In this document: one piece after another, positions 34,053 through 42,645 of the stretch
Layout of the letters: every line of letters starts with the position of its first letter
How positions within the stretch are numbered: the stretch's first letter is position 1
Assembly: GCA_030430165.1 (NCBI GenBank)
Contig: JAUIGL010000046.1
Span: 1-50,887 of the forward strand
Length of the DNA: 50,887 bases
Reading direction: 5' to 3'
Source of the DNA: a bacterium
GTDB taxonomy: Bacteria; Desulfobacterota; Binatia; HRBIN30; CADEER01
Notes under the pieces: generated by a model
What the model was told of the DNA's origin: nothing
What the model saw: only the letters and a program-made list of their open reading frames with translations
Databases searched by the model: none
Position numbers and translations under genes: made by a program

Positions 34053-35803
34053 CCGACGCCGAACGGCAAGATCGCTGGCTCGACCTCGCCATCTGGGGCG
34101 GACCGTGCCTTGGAATCATCGGATCGACCTACTTTCTCGTCGCTTCGGCAGGCTGGTGCGTAACCACCCCTTGCGGGCTCGTGTGGCCGGCAACGGCGAC
34201 CCTGGTCCTGCTGGCGATCATCGCTGCCGCCGCCGTCGCCGCAGCCCGATCGGCACCGCTCGGATTCACCGCGGCGATCATCGCCTTTACTTCAGTTCTC
34301 GTCGTTCTCAACCTGCTTCCGCCGTTCGCGCGCGACGAGTTGACCCACCATCTGGCGCTTCCCGATCTGTTTCTGACCCGCGGAGAGGCATTCGTCATCC
34401 CCTTCGCGGAGCAGTCGTACTACCCGATGCAACTGACCCTGCTCTACACGCCGCTCCTGGCCCAGGGGTGGGAAAGCATCCCGAAACAGTTGCACCTCCT
34501 CTTCGGTCTCGGAGGAGTGGCGGTTCTGTACCTCTACCTATCCCGCGTCACCTCGGCCGCGATCGCGGCCTTCGTCGCGATCCTCATGATCACGACGCCG
34601 ACCGTGGTCACCCTCGCCACCAGCGCCTACGTCGACCTCGGAGTCTTCTTCTACTCGATGGTCGCGATCGTCGGCTTGTTGCGGTGGTCGGAGACCGATC
34701 GAAGCGACCTCCTGGTCGCGGCGGCGCTCGCCGCCGGCTGCGCCGGAGCCGTCAAGTACAACGGCTATCTGACGATCGCAGTGTCGCTGATCGGCATCCT
34801 GGTCATCGCACCGCGCAAAGATCCGCAGTCGCTGGCAAAGAACTTGGTCCTCTTCGGCTGTTTCGCCGCGCTGCCTCTGGTTCCGTGGATGATCCGCAAC
34901 TGGGCCGACACCGGTAACCCGATGTTCCCGCTGATGCGAGGAACGCTGGGCGGGCCGCCCCGCCCCGACACGCCGTCGATCGACATCTTCACGCGACGCC
35001 GATTCCTCTACGGCGAATCCTGGCTCGAGATCGTGACCACTCCGCTGCGAGCATTCGCCGTGGGACGACACGGGGACCCGGCGCGCTTCGACGGGGTGTT
35101 CAACCCGCTGCTCCTGCTCGGCTTTGCCGCGATAGTCGCCGGACGCAAGTCGCAGAAGCGCAACTTCCTATGGGTGTTCGCGGTCTGCATCCTCTTCATG
35201 GTGTTCTTTCTCAGCACGTTCCGCAGCCGCTACGCCGTCGCCTCGCTCGCCCCGCTGGCGATCCTGACCGCATTGCTGCTCGACGACCTGCGCCGTGCCC
35301 TGCCCAACGCGCGAACTCTACTGCCGCTACTGGGAGCGGTCGCGCTCGGGTTCAACGCCTGGCACTTCGCGATGTATTGGCGCGACGTAGCACCACTCCC
35401 ATACTTCACCGGCGAAGAGACTCGGACCCACTTCATAACCCGTTTCGTGCCCGAGTACCCGCTCTCGGAGTTCGCCAGCACCCACCTCGACGCCGACGCG
35501 AACATCTACTTGGCGTTCCTCGGCCAGCGGGGCTACTACTGGAAGCGTCCCTACACCTACGACTACTACTACTCGGGCACGTCGCTGCGCGATGCGGTGC
35601 GACATTCGTCGAACGCGCTCGAAGTGTCGAACGAGCTCAAGCAGCTCGGCATCAGTCACATCGCCGCATCGGCTCCACTCCTCGGCCGATTCCTCAACGA
35701 GGACCTCACCCAGAACGAGATGGTCCGCTGGAGGCTGTTTGCCAACCAGCATCTGCGTTTGATCCAGACGCACGGCCCGTTCGGGCTCTACGAGATCATC
35801 TGA
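34049..35803 (+). CDS. GT-C membrane glycosyltransferase (ArnT/PMT-like)
   Basis: This 584-residue protein has about eleven membrane segments and a soluble C-terminal domain from about residue 450. The first loop has FARDELTHHLALPDLFLTRG with the acidic DE pair typical of GT-C enzymes that use polyprenyl-phosphate sugars. Later segments include AGAVKYNGYLTIAVSL, where Lys and Tyr are common in the GT39/GT83 groups. The start overlaps the permease stop (ATGA). The C-terminal region resembles that of the truncated membrane protein at the window's right edge (both end in a short periplasmic domain with a LYEI or LFEI close). The sugar donor and acceptor are unknown; a Dpm1-like gene follows. Confidence 0.8.
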   Translation: MTDAERQDRWLDLAIWGGPCLGIIGSTYFLVASAGWCVTTPCGLVWPATATLVLLAIIAAAAVAAARSAPLGFTAAIIAFTSVLVVLNLLPPFARDELTHHLALPDLFLTRGEAFVIPFAEQSYYPMQLTLLYTPLLAQGWESIPKQLHLLFGLGGVAVLYLYLSRVTSAAIAAFVAILMITTPTVVTLATSAYVDLGVFFYSMVAIVGLLRWSETDRSDLLVAAALAAGCAGAVKYNGYLTIAVSLIGILVIAPRKDPQSLAKNLVLFGCFAALPLVPWMIRNWADTGNPMFPLMRGTLGGPPRPDTPSIDIFTRRRFLYGESWLEIVTTPLRAFAVGRHGDPARFDGVFNPLLLLGFAAIVAGRKSQKRNFLWVFAVCILFMVFFLSTFRSRYAVASLAPLAILTALLLDDLRRALPNARTLLPLLGAVALGFNAWHFAMYWRDVAPLPYFTGEETRTHFITRFVPEYPLSEFASTHLDADANIYLAFLGQRGYYWKRPYTYDYYYSGTSLRDAVRHSSNALEVSNELKQLGISHIAASAPLLGRFLNEDLTQNEMVRWRLFANQHLRLIQTHGPFGLYEII

Positions 35804-35817
35804 AGGCGGGAGAAGAC

Positions 35818-36825
35818 ATGGAGACGCCGAAGATCGAGAGCAAGAACGTCACGGTAATCATACCGGCGTTCAATGAATCCGCCGCGATCGTGCCGCTGAT
35901 CGAATCTCTGGTGGAGACCCTGCCAGGCGCCGAGATCCTGGTCATCGACGACGGCTCGACCGACGACACCGCCAGCGTGGCCGAAAAGGCGGGGGCCCGA
36001 GTCATTCAGCACGCCTACAACATCGGCAACGGCGCGGCGGTAAAGACCGGCTTGCGCAACGCCAGCCGGGAGATGGTCGTCCTGATGGACGCCGACGGAC
36101 AACACCAGGCCGCCGACGTACCCAACATCGTGGCGCCGCTCGCTACGTACAACATGGTCGTCGGCGAGCGTCCGGCAAGCGGACAAGCCGGCTGGCATCG
36201 CCTGGTCGCCAACACCGTCTACAATCAGCTGGCCAGCTACGTCAGTGAGTTTCAGGTGCGCGACCTCACCAGCGGCTTCCGCGGCATGCGAACCGCCGAG
36301 GCGAGGCGCTACCTGGAGATCCTGCCCAACACCTTTTCGTACCCGACGACGCTGACGCTAGCCTATCTGCGCTCTGGGCTGACCCTGCGCTACGTCCCGA
36401 TCGACATCCGCCAGAGGATCGGCACCAGCAAGATCCGCTTGTGGAAAGACGGAACCCGCTTCCTGTTGATCCTCACCAAGATCGCGACGCTGTTCGCGCC
36501 GTTCCGGGTGTTTCTCCCGGTGAGCATCGGCTTCCTCGTCACTGGGCTGCTCTACTACCTCTACACCTTCATCACCGCGCATCGATTCACCAACATGGCG
36601 GCGTTGCTGCTTTCGACCTCGGTCATCATCTTCATGCTGGGGTTGGTCTCCGAGCAGATCTCGCTGATGCGCAGCGAGCGCATCGAGGCGGCTGAATCGC
36701 CCAACATCGAGGTGAAGAAACCCAAGACCACGCGGCGCGCCAAACCGACCACGAGACGCAGCGACCGCGGCACGGTCGCCACCGCGATGGTGGCCCGCGG
36801 CGCCGGCAGCAAGGGCGAGTCCTGA
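35818..36825 (+). CDS. Family 2 glycosyltransferase, polyprenyl-phosphate mannose synthase-like
   Basis: This 335-residue protein has a GT-A domain (about residues 8-240) with TVIIPAFNESAAIVPLIESL, ILVIDDGSTDDTASVAE and the metal-binding DADGQHQAAD (DxD-like). RPASGQAGWHRLVANTVYNQ and RDLTSGFRGMR follow. Two to three membrane segments come next (VFLPVSIGFLVTGLLYYLYT and MAALLLSTSVIIFMLGLVSE), then a basic tail. This is the layout of Dpm1/polyprenol-phosphate sugar synthases, which make the lipid-linked donor used by GT-C enzymes. The gene lies 14 bases after the GT-C gene. Mannose versus glucose cannot be told from sequence. Confidence 0.85.
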   Translation: METPKIESKNVTVIIPAFNESAAIVPLIESLVETLPGAEILVIDDGSTDDTASVAEKAGARVIQHAYNIGNGAAVKTGLRNASREMVVLMDADGQHQAADVPNIVAPLATYNMVVGERPASGQAGWHRLVANTVYNQLASYVSEFQVRDLTSGFRGMRTAEARRYLEILPNTFSYPTTLTLAYLRSGLTLRYVPIDIRQRIGTSKIRLWKDGTRFLLILTKIATLFAPFRVFLPVSIGFLVTGLLYYLYTFITAHRFTNMAALLLSTSVIIFMLGLVSEQISLMRSERIEAAESPNIEVKKPKTTRRAKPTTRRSDRGTVATAMVARGAGSKGES

Positions 36826-36924
36826 GCGCATCGCGGGCAAGTCTCGCGCTGTCCGCGGGCGGTCTGTATATTCCCTGCCGACCGGCTCGCTCCTCGCACA
36901 CGAAATGCAGTTTGGATTGTCCTC

Positions 36925-37689
36925 ATGATTGAGCTCGTGCTGTTCGTACTCGGTTCGATGATCGGGTCGTTTCTCAACGTCTGCATCCACCGCATCCCGG
37001 CGGGGCAGTCGATCGCCTTCCCGGCCTCGCATTGCCCGCAGTGCGAAACTCCGATCCGTCCGTGGGACAACATTCCGATTCTCAGCTACGCCCTGCTGCG
37101 CGGGCGCTGCCGGGCCTGCGGCACCGGCATCCCGATCCGCTATCCGCTGGTCGAAGCGATCACCGGAGTCGCGGCCGTCGCCAGCTACGTAGCCTTCGGC
37201 CCTCAACCGCACGCGCTCCTCGCGTTCGCCTTTCTCTCCGCCCTGATCGTCATCACCTTCATCGACATCGACCACCAGATCATCCCGGATGTGATCAGCC
37301 TTCCGGGCATCGTCGTCGGCATTGCCGCCGCCTTCGTCCCGGGGAACCTCGAGTGGACCGATTCGGTGCTCGGCGTTCTCATCGGCGGCGGGATTCTGTT
37401 CGCCATCGCCGAGGGGTACTTTCGCCTCACCGGACGCGAGGGAATGGGCGGCGGCGACGTCAAGCTGCTGGCGATGATCGGCGCGTTCCTCGGGTGGCGG
37501 GCGATTCCGGTCACGCTGATGGTCGCTTCGCTCACCGGCACCGCTCTCGGTCTCTTGATGATGCTGCGCATGGGCGAGGGCCGACAGATGGCAATCCCCT
37601 TCGGTCCGTTCCTGGCCGCCGGCGCGGTGGTCGCGCTGTTCGTCGGCGAACCGATCATGACCTGGTACCTCGAGGTCACCCGGCTCTGA
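36925..37689 (+). CDS. pilD: Prepilin peptidase/N-methyltransferase PilD
   Basis: This 254-residue polytopic aspartic protease cleaves prepilin leaders and N-methylates the new terminus. Near the N-terminus are GSMIGSFLNVCIHRIP and the zinc tetracysteine CPQC ... CRAC. The two catalytic Asp residues sit in FIDIDHQIIPDVI and GMGGGDVKLLAM. The length is somewhat short but complete for bacterial PilD (usual 250-290). The gene ends the pilA-pilD stretch and would process PilA and the four pseudopilins downstream. Confidence 0.96.
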   Translation: MIELVLFVLGSMIGSFLNVCIHRIPAGQSIAFPASHCPQCETPIRPWDNIPILSYALLRGRCRACGTGIPIRYPLVEAITGVAAVASYVAFGPQPHALLAFAFLSALIVITFIDIDHQIIPDVISLPGIVVGIAAAFVPGNLEWTDSVLGVLIGGGILFAIAEGYFRLTGREGMGGGDVKLLAMIGAFLGWRAIPVTLMVASLTGTALGLLMMLRMGEGRQMAIPFGPFLAAGAVVALFVGEPIMTWYLEVTRL

Positions 37690-37829
37690 GAGCTCGCGGC
37701 CGCCGCGCCCCGCGGGCTGCGGCGGACGCTCGCAGGCAAAGGCAAGGCATCGGCAAAGGCAGAGGACGGTTGGTCGCTCGCGCGACGCGCCCATCAGTCG
37801 CCTGAACCCCGAGAACAGCCAACCACCCC

Positions 37830-37858
37830 CAGATCCCGACTCCCAGATCCCAGATCCT
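37830..37858. repeat. Short tandem motif (AGATCCC-type) before the pseudopilins
   Basis: Three near copies of CCCAGATCC/AGATCCC fall at 37831-37837, 37842-37850 and 37849-37857, directly after a low-complexity GGCAAAGGCAAGGC tract (37732-37765). The 186-base gap between pilD and the pseudopilin genes holds no coding frame. Meaning unknown; it may be a slippage-prone spacer. Confidence 0.35.
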
Positions 37859-37875
37859 CAATCAGGAGCAGCTAC

Positions 37876-38355
37876 TTGACAACTAGCGGACCTACGCTAA
37901 ACTGCGTAGCCGTGCGGCAGTCGGGACTCACCATTCTGGAGCTGGTCGTCGGGACTTGCCTGGCAACCGTTCTCGCCGGCGCGGCCCTGATGGGCTTTCG
38001 CGACCTCGAGCGCCGCTGGCGCCTCGAAAGCGGAGTCCGGCAACTGGTGCTCGACCTGCGACTGGCACGGATCGGCGCGATCGCCGAGGGGCGCCCGCAC
38101 CGGCTGCGCTTCGAGGAGGACAGCGGTATCTACCACGCCGAGTGGCGGCACCCCTCGGGCGGCTACGCCGCCGCGCTCGGCCCCCGCCAACTACCGCGCG
38201 GAGTTCAGGTCAGCGAGTGCACCGCCCGCGGTGACGCGGTCAGTTTTCAACCCCGCGGCAATGCGGGCACGTTCGGAACGATCGCGCTCAGCGGGCCGGA
38301 CGCGCAGTCCCGACGGATCATCGTCGACATCGCCGGCCGAGTCCGCGTCCAATGA
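37876..38355 (+). CDS. GspH/FimT-type pseudopilin
   Basis: This 159-residue pseudopilin has a leader ending in AVRQSG followed by LTILELVVGTCLATVLAGAA, with Glu at +5 but Leu in place of Phe at +1. The rest is a GspH/FimT-like domain (RWRLESGVRQLVLDLRLARI, GRPHRLRFEEDSGIYHAEW, VDIAGRVRV). These proteins prime pilus assembly together with the PilV, PilW and PilX types. The TTG at 37876 is taken as start because AGGAG lies seven bases upstream; a GTG at 37912 is the alternative. It is the first of four overlapping genes. Confidence 0.85.
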   Translation: MTTSGPTLNCVAVRQSGLTILELVVGTCLATVLAGAALMGFRDLERRWRLESGVRQLVLDLRLARIGAIAEGRPHRLRFEEDSGIYHAEWRHPSGGYAAALGPRQLPRGVQVSECTARGDAVSFQPRGNAGTFGTIALSGPDAQSRRIIVDIAGRVRVQ

Positions 38356-38690
38356 CCGAGCGGGGCTGCGGCACGGTCGAGGCGCTGGTCGCCCTCGGCC
38401 TTCTCGGAATCGTCGGCGCGGCACTCTTGCACACCCTGGCGACCTCCACCGGGCTCAGAGCTTCGAGCTCTCGCGGGCTCCAGGCATCCGCGATCGCCGC
38501 CAGCACCATCGAGTACTTGGGATCCGGCAACCAATCTCCGCCGCCGATCGACCAAGCATTCGAGCGCAGCTGGACCAGCGACCCGGTGGCCGACCACCCG
38601 GGCCTGATCGAATACGAGGTCGTCGTCGAATGGAGCGGCAGGCAGCCAGAGAGGCTCGAGCTCCGCGGCTACGCATGGAGCGGCTCGTGA
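38352..38690 (+). CDS. PilV-type minor pseudopilin
   Basis: This 112-residue pseudopilin begins MTERG and continues CGTVEALVALGLLGIVGAAL. Cleavage after Gly5 would leave Cys at +1 and Glu at +5. The hydrophobic helix is followed by a small domain ending WSGRQPERLELRGYAWSGS. Size, position between FimT and PilW types, and a 4-base overlap with the preceding stop (ATGA) fit PilV/GspI. A Cys at +1 is unusual for a prepilin. Confidence 0.75.
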   Translation: MTERGCGTVEALVALGLLGIVGAALLHTLATSTGLRASSSRGLQASAIAASTIEYLGSGNQSPPPIDQAFERSWTSDPVADHPGLIEYEVVVEWSGRQPERLELRGYAWSGS

Positions 38691-39298
38691 AGCGGCGCGC
38701 AGAACGTCGGCAGTCCGCCGGCTGGACCCTCATCGATGCCCTCGTGTCGATGTTGTTTCTCTCCATCCTGGCGACCGTTCTCCACAGCTTCGCTCTGCTT
38801 TCGATCGACGCGGTACAAAGCCGTCAGATCGCCGACGATCTCGACGAGAACGCCCGCATCGCCATCGACTTCATCGGCCGCGACATCAGGGACGCCGGCT
38901 ACGGGATGCCCGATGCCGCCGACGGCGGATTGCTCCGCGCCGAGCGCAACGAGATCCGGATCGGGCGCGACCTCGACCTCGACGGTGCCCTGGCCTCGGC
39001 CAACGAACGGGTTGGATACGAGATCGACGAGGAGACGGCACAGCTGAAACGACAGCTCGGCGACGCCCCTCCCCAGCCGATGGTCGACCGGATGGTTCCG
39101 GGAGAATCGCGGTTTCGGTACTTCGATGCCGACGATCTCGAGCAAACTCCGGCGGAGCTGCGCGACGCCGCCGCGCGCGGCAGGGTGCGTCGCGTGGAGA
39201 TCGAAATGTCCCTGATCAACCGCGACCCGCGAGGGCTCGGGCTCCGCCCCCCTGCCCGGCATTGGGCGACCACCACGCTTCGCAACCGCAGACGATGA
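38687..39298 (+). CDS. PilW-type minor pseudopilin
   Basis: This 203-residue protein has a basic leader ending in QSAG and then WTLIDALVSMLFLSILATVL. Cleavage there would put Trp at +1 and Asp, not Glu, at +5. The rest matches PilW/GspJ layout (IADDLDENARIAIDFIGRDI, DAGYGMPDAADGGLL, VRRVEIEMSLINRDPRG). A GTG at 38687, with GGAG six bases upstream and a GTGA overlap with the preceding stop, is preferred over the ATG at 38675. Confidence 0.8.
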   Translation: MKRRAERRQSAGWTLIDALVSMLFLSILATVLHSFALLSIDAVQSRQIADDLDENARIAIDFIGRDIRDAGYGMPDAADGGLLRAERNEIRIGRDLDLDGALASANERVGYEIDEETAQLKRQLGDAPPQPMVDRMVPGESRFRYFDADDLEQTPAELRDAAARGRVRRVEIEMSLINRDPRGLGLRPPARHWATTTLRNRRR

Positions 39299-40317
39299 CT
39301 GCGCGACGCGATTCCCAGCGAGGTGCGGCGCTGTTGTCGACGCTCCTCGCGGTCGGTTTCCTGATCGCGGTCGGCGCCCTGGCCTCGACCCAGGCGCGCA
39401 TGAGCCTGCTGCTTCGCCAGCGCGCGCAGGAGAGCCTGGAGGCACTGATCAGCGCGGAGACCGCAATCGCACGAGCGAGAGCCAATCTGGCCCGCGAGCC
39501 CAGCTTCGAGCGATTCGACCTCAGCGAGGGATCGCCGTTCCCCTATGATGCCGCGCCGCCGCTGGGACCGCAGCCGCCGTCGTTCACGGCGGAAGTGCGC
39601 ATCTCTCGACCCAGCGAGACCCATGTCGACATCGAGTCGACATCGCTCGGACGCAAGCACGCGCAACGGCGATTGCTGCTGACTCTGGAGCGAGACAGCG
39701 CCCCATTCGTCCCCGCCGCCCTCTACCTCACCGCCGCCAATCCCGCCGTGAGGGGAAGCCCGGACTTCACCATCGCCGGCGGATCCGCCGCGCGGTCCGA
39801 CGTCCCCGCCGTCTCTTCCCCCGGCGCGCAGGCGACCGCGACGGTGGCCTCCAGCCTTCTGGCGAGCGGCGCGACACTCACCGGATCGCCGGTTTCCGCC
39901 TCGCGGCGGTGGTCCGGCCTCGAGGCCGCGATCGACCGGCTGCGCGCGAATCCGCACGTGGAGTTACCCGAGCTCGCCAGCGGGTCCTTCCCACGATCGG
40001 TACGAATCTCGCGCGGCTCGGTCGAGATCGCCGACGCGCAAGGCGCGGGGGTGTGGCTGGTCGATGGTCCGATAGCCCTGCGCGGCGCCTTCGAGTTCGA
40101 GGGGCTGCTGATCGTCGCTGGCGACATCCGGGTCGAAGCGGACGCCGACGTCGAGATCCGCGGCTGCCTGATCCAGGCGCCGCCGGGGGAGTTGGTAGAC
40201 GCGAGCGGCCGCTTTCGATTGCGCTTCGACGGCGCGGCGATCGAGGACGTCGACACCTTGAGCCCCGACCTGCTCGATCGCCGGGTCATCGTCATGGGGT
40301 GGCGAGATGACAGCTGA
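39295..40317 (+). CDS. PilX/GspK-like pilus assembly protein
   Basis: This 340-residue protein begins MTARRDSQRG followed by AALLSTLLAVGFLIAVGALA, a prepilin-like leader and helix lacking the +5 Glu, which is normal for the PilX and GspK types at the pilus tip. A helical segment rich in Ala/Glu (QESLEALISAETAIARARAN) follows. The C-terminal domain (residues about 140-330) carries repeated beta-rich segments (RGSVEIADAQGAGVWLVDGP, LLIVAGDIRVEADADVEIRG), which look like a polymer-forming or right-handed beta-helix fold and are longer than in classical PilX. The start overlaps the preceding stop (ATGA). No PilY1 gene is seen next to it. Confidence 0.75.
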   Translation: MTARRDSQRGAALLSTLLAVGFLIAVGALASTQARMSLLLRQRAQESLEALISAETAIARARANLAREPSFERFDLSEGSPFPYDAAPPLGPQPPSFTAEVRISRPSETHVDIESTSLGRKHAQRRLLLTLERDSAPFVPAALYLTAANPAVRGSPDFTIAGGSAARSDVPAVSSPGAQATATVASSLLASGATLTGSPVSASRRWSGLEAAIDRLRANPHVELPELASGSFPRSVRISRGSVEIADAQGAGVWLVDGPIALRGAFEFEGLLIVAGDIRVEADADVEIRGCLIQAPPGELVDASGRFRLRFDGAAIEDVDTLSPDLLDRRVIVMGWRDDS

Positions 40318-40711
40318 GCCGGCGCGCCCGCGCCGTATCCTGGTCGTCGACGACGAACAGGATACCCTCGATCTGACCGAGGCAATTCTTGCCTCCAAGG
40401 GCTACGAAGTCCTCTTGGCGCGCAGCGCGGCGGAAGCCTTCGAGCAAGTGACCGCGCGGCCCGACCTGATCCTCCTCGATGTGATGATGCCGCAAACCAG
40501 CGGCCTCGAGGTACTCGGGCGCATCCGCGAAACGCCGGTCCTCGCGCGAATTCCGGTGATCCTGCTGACCGCGCGCCAACAGGACCGCGACATCGTCGAC
40601 GGCTACCGCGACGGCGCCGACTACTACATCACCAAACCCTGCACCCCGGCTCAGATCCTCTACGGAATCGAGCTCATTCTCGGGCGGAATTCGACCGAGC
40701 GGGCAGGCTGA
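40307..40711 (+). CDS. Single-domain response regulator
   Basis: This 134-residue CheY-like receiver carries RILVVDDEQDTLDLTEAILA (acidic pocket), the phospho-Asp in DLILLDVMMPQTSG, Thr in VILLTARQQDR and Lys in YITKPCTPAQI. There is no output domain, so it must act by protein contact, for example on a kinase, PilB or PilT. It overlaps the pseudopilin gene by 11 bases. The nearest kinase in the window is the hybrid sensor at 43427-45973, but a partnership is not shown. Confidence 0.92.
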   Translation: MTAEPARPRRILVVDDEQDTLDLTEAILASKGYEVLLARSAAEAFEQVTARPDLILLDVMMPQTSGLEVLGRIRETPVLARIPVILLTARQQDRDIVDGYRDGADYYITKPCTPAQILYGIELILGRNSTERAG

Positions 40712-40788
40712 GTCGGCCCCCGGGCCGGACCTCCGGGACCGCGGTCGGACGCGGTTGACAGTGCGGCGGGGGCGGGAAAGGGTGCGCC

Positions 40789-41715
40789 ATGCGCGTCGTC
40801 GGCCACCAAGCAGTTCGCGAGTCGATCGCCCAGCGCTATCGCGAGGACCGGCTAGCACACGCACTGCTCTTCGCCGGACCTCCCGGGATCGGCAAGTTCC
40901 TGGTCGCGATCGACGTCGCCCGGCTGGTGGTCTGCACCGGCAAGAAGCCGCCGTGCGGAGAGTGCGATCCGTGCCGGCGAGTCGCCGCTCGATCGCACCC
41001 CGACGTCCGATTCGCCGGTCTGCCGCCCGGGAAAAAGGAAATTGGCGTCGATACCGCTCGCGACCTGAAGCGCTTCGTACAGCTCAAGAGCGTCGAGGCC
41101 CATTGCAAGGTAGTCCTCATCGACGACGCCCAGCACCTTTCGATCGCGGCGCAGAATGCGCTGCTCAAGACCCTCGAGGAGCCTCCCGGAAAGGCGGTGA
41201 TCATCCTCGTCGCCGACGGTGCCGGATCGCTTCTGCCGACCGTGCGGTCGCGTTGCCAGCGAATCGCTTTCGCACCGCTCAGCCACCCGGAGCTCGCCGA
41301 AGTGCTGCGCGACCTCGGGCTCGACGACGCCGAGGCGGAAGCGGTGGCGCCACTGTCGCACGGCAGCCCGGGACGAGCGTTGGCAATGCGCGACCTGCTG
41401 CAGAGTGGAGATATCGACCGGCTGCGTGATTCTGTTGCGGGTCTCGGCGACGGTCGCTATCGTTCGGCACTCGAATTCGCCGACAGCCTGGGGCGATCGG
41501 AACAGGAAATGGCCGCACGATTGGAGCTCCTCGGAGAGATACTGCAAAGTGAGCTACGGCGCTCGGTGCTCGATGGTACCGACGACACGGAGGTCGTCGG
41601 GCGCAAGGTTCGCCAGCTGACCGTCCTCGCCGAGGCGCGACAGCTGCTGCGGCGGCGCAACCCCAATCGACCGCTGCTGGCGGAGGCAACCGCGCTCAAG
41701 CTCGCCAGGATTTGA
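40789..41715 (+). CDS. holB: DNA polymerase III subunit delta-prime
   Basis: This 308-residue clamp-loader subunit has the AAA+ N-terminal domain (LAHALLFAGPPGIGKFLVAI), a zinc module (CTGKKPPCGECDPC), VVLIDDAQHLSIAAQNALLK with SRC in TVRSRCQRI, and a C-terminal collar domain. In this copy the Walker A ends GKF rather than GKT/S, and delta-prime does not hydrolyse ATP in the E. coli clamp loader. The ATG follows AAAGGG by nine bases. The pairing with the downstream ricT-type gene is the usual bacterial order. Confidence 0.95.
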   Translation: MRVVGHQAVRESIAQRYREDRLAHALLFAGPPGIGKFLVAIDVARLVVCTGKKPPCGECDPCRRVAARSHPDVRFAGLPPGKKEIGVDTARDLKRFVQLKSVEAHCKVVLIDDAQHLSIAAQNALLKTLEEPPGKAVIILVADGAGSLLPTVRSRCQRIAFAPLSHPELAEVLRDLGLDDAEAEAVAPLSHGSPGRALAMRDLLQSGDIDRLRDSVAGLGDGRYRSALEFADSLGRSEQEMAARLELLGEILQSELRRSVLDGTDDTEVVGRKVRQLTVLAEARQLLRRRNPNRPLLAEATALKLARI

Positions 41716-41722
41716 GGCACCC

Positions 41723-42577
41723 GTGACCGACGAGACACCAACCGAAGAGAAGAGCACGCCGCAGGCCAAGGCGTCGCTGGTGAGCGTCCAGTTCCAGCCG
41801 ACCGGCAAGATCTACGACTACGACGCGGGCAATCTGCCGCTGAAGCGAGGCGATGCGGTCCTGGTACAGCTCAACCGAGGCACCGACCTCGCCACCGTGG
41901 TCGCGCCGCCCCGCGCGGTCGAGCCGGACGACATAGAAAAAGGGACTCCTCGGGTCATCAAGCGAGCCGACTCGCGAGCGCTCGCCCGGCAGGAAACCAA
42001 TCTGCAACGCGCCAAGAAAGCGCAGCGCATCTGCGCCCATCGAATTCGCGAGCGCAACCTGCCGATGCGGCTGACCAAGGCCGAGTCGACCTTCGACGGT
42101 TCGAAGATCACCTTCTATTTCTTCGCCGAGAAACGGGTCGACTTCCGCGATCTGGTTCGCGATCTCAACAAGACCCTGCACACCAGAATCGAGATGAAGC
42201 ACATCGGCAACCGCGACGAGACCAAGCTGATCGGCGGCGTCGGTCCGTGCGGGCGAGAGCTCTGCTGCTCCAGTTGGCTGCGCGAGTTCAGCTCGGTGTC
42301 GGTGCGCATGGCGAAGGAGCAGGGCCTCTCGCTGAAGCCCTCCAAGCTGGCCGGGATGTGCGGCCGGCTCAAGTGCTGCCTGCGCTACGAGTACGAAACC
42401 TACCGCGAGCTCGGCCGCGCGTTGCCGAAAATCGGCAAGAAGGTCGAATCGGTCAAAGGCAACGGGGTCGTCATCCGCCAGAACCGCCTGAAGCAATCGG
42501 TCATCCTCCGCATCGAGGAGGACGACATCGAAGTCGAGGCCCTGCTCGACGATCTCGTGCAGAAGCGGCCGGAATAG
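41723..42577 (+). CDS. ricT: PSP1-domain protein RicT/YaaT
   Basis: This 284-residue protein has the PSP1 domain with its conserved cysteines: VGPCGRELCCSSWL and AGMCGRLKCCLRYEYETYRE, which in RicT (YaaT) coordinate an iron-sulfur cluster. In Bacillus the RicA-RicF-RicT complex promotes RNase Y mRNA maturation, phosphorelay and competence. In other phyla only the RicT gene is kept, beside holB. The start is GTG at 41723, 7 bases after the holB stop. The C-terminus is basic. Confidence 0.93.
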   Translation: MTDETPTEEKSTPQAKASLVSVQFQPTGKIYDYDAGNLPLKRGDAVLVQLNRGTDLATVVAPPRAVEPDDIEKGTPRVIKRADSRALARQETNLQRAKKAQRICAHRIRERNLPMRLTKAESTFDGSKITFYFFAEKRVDFRDLVRDLNKTLHTRIEMKHIGNRDETKLIGGVGPCGRELCCSSWLREFSSVSVRMAKEQGLSLKPSKLAGMCGRLKCCLRYEYETYRELGRALPKIGKKVESVKGNGVVIRQNRLKQSVILRIEEDDIEVEALLDDLVQKRPE

Positions 42578-42645
42578 ACCGCACCTCGTCCCGCCGATCG
42601 CCGATGCAACGCCCCGCGCTGACCTCCGCCGAGGAGCTGCCCGCC

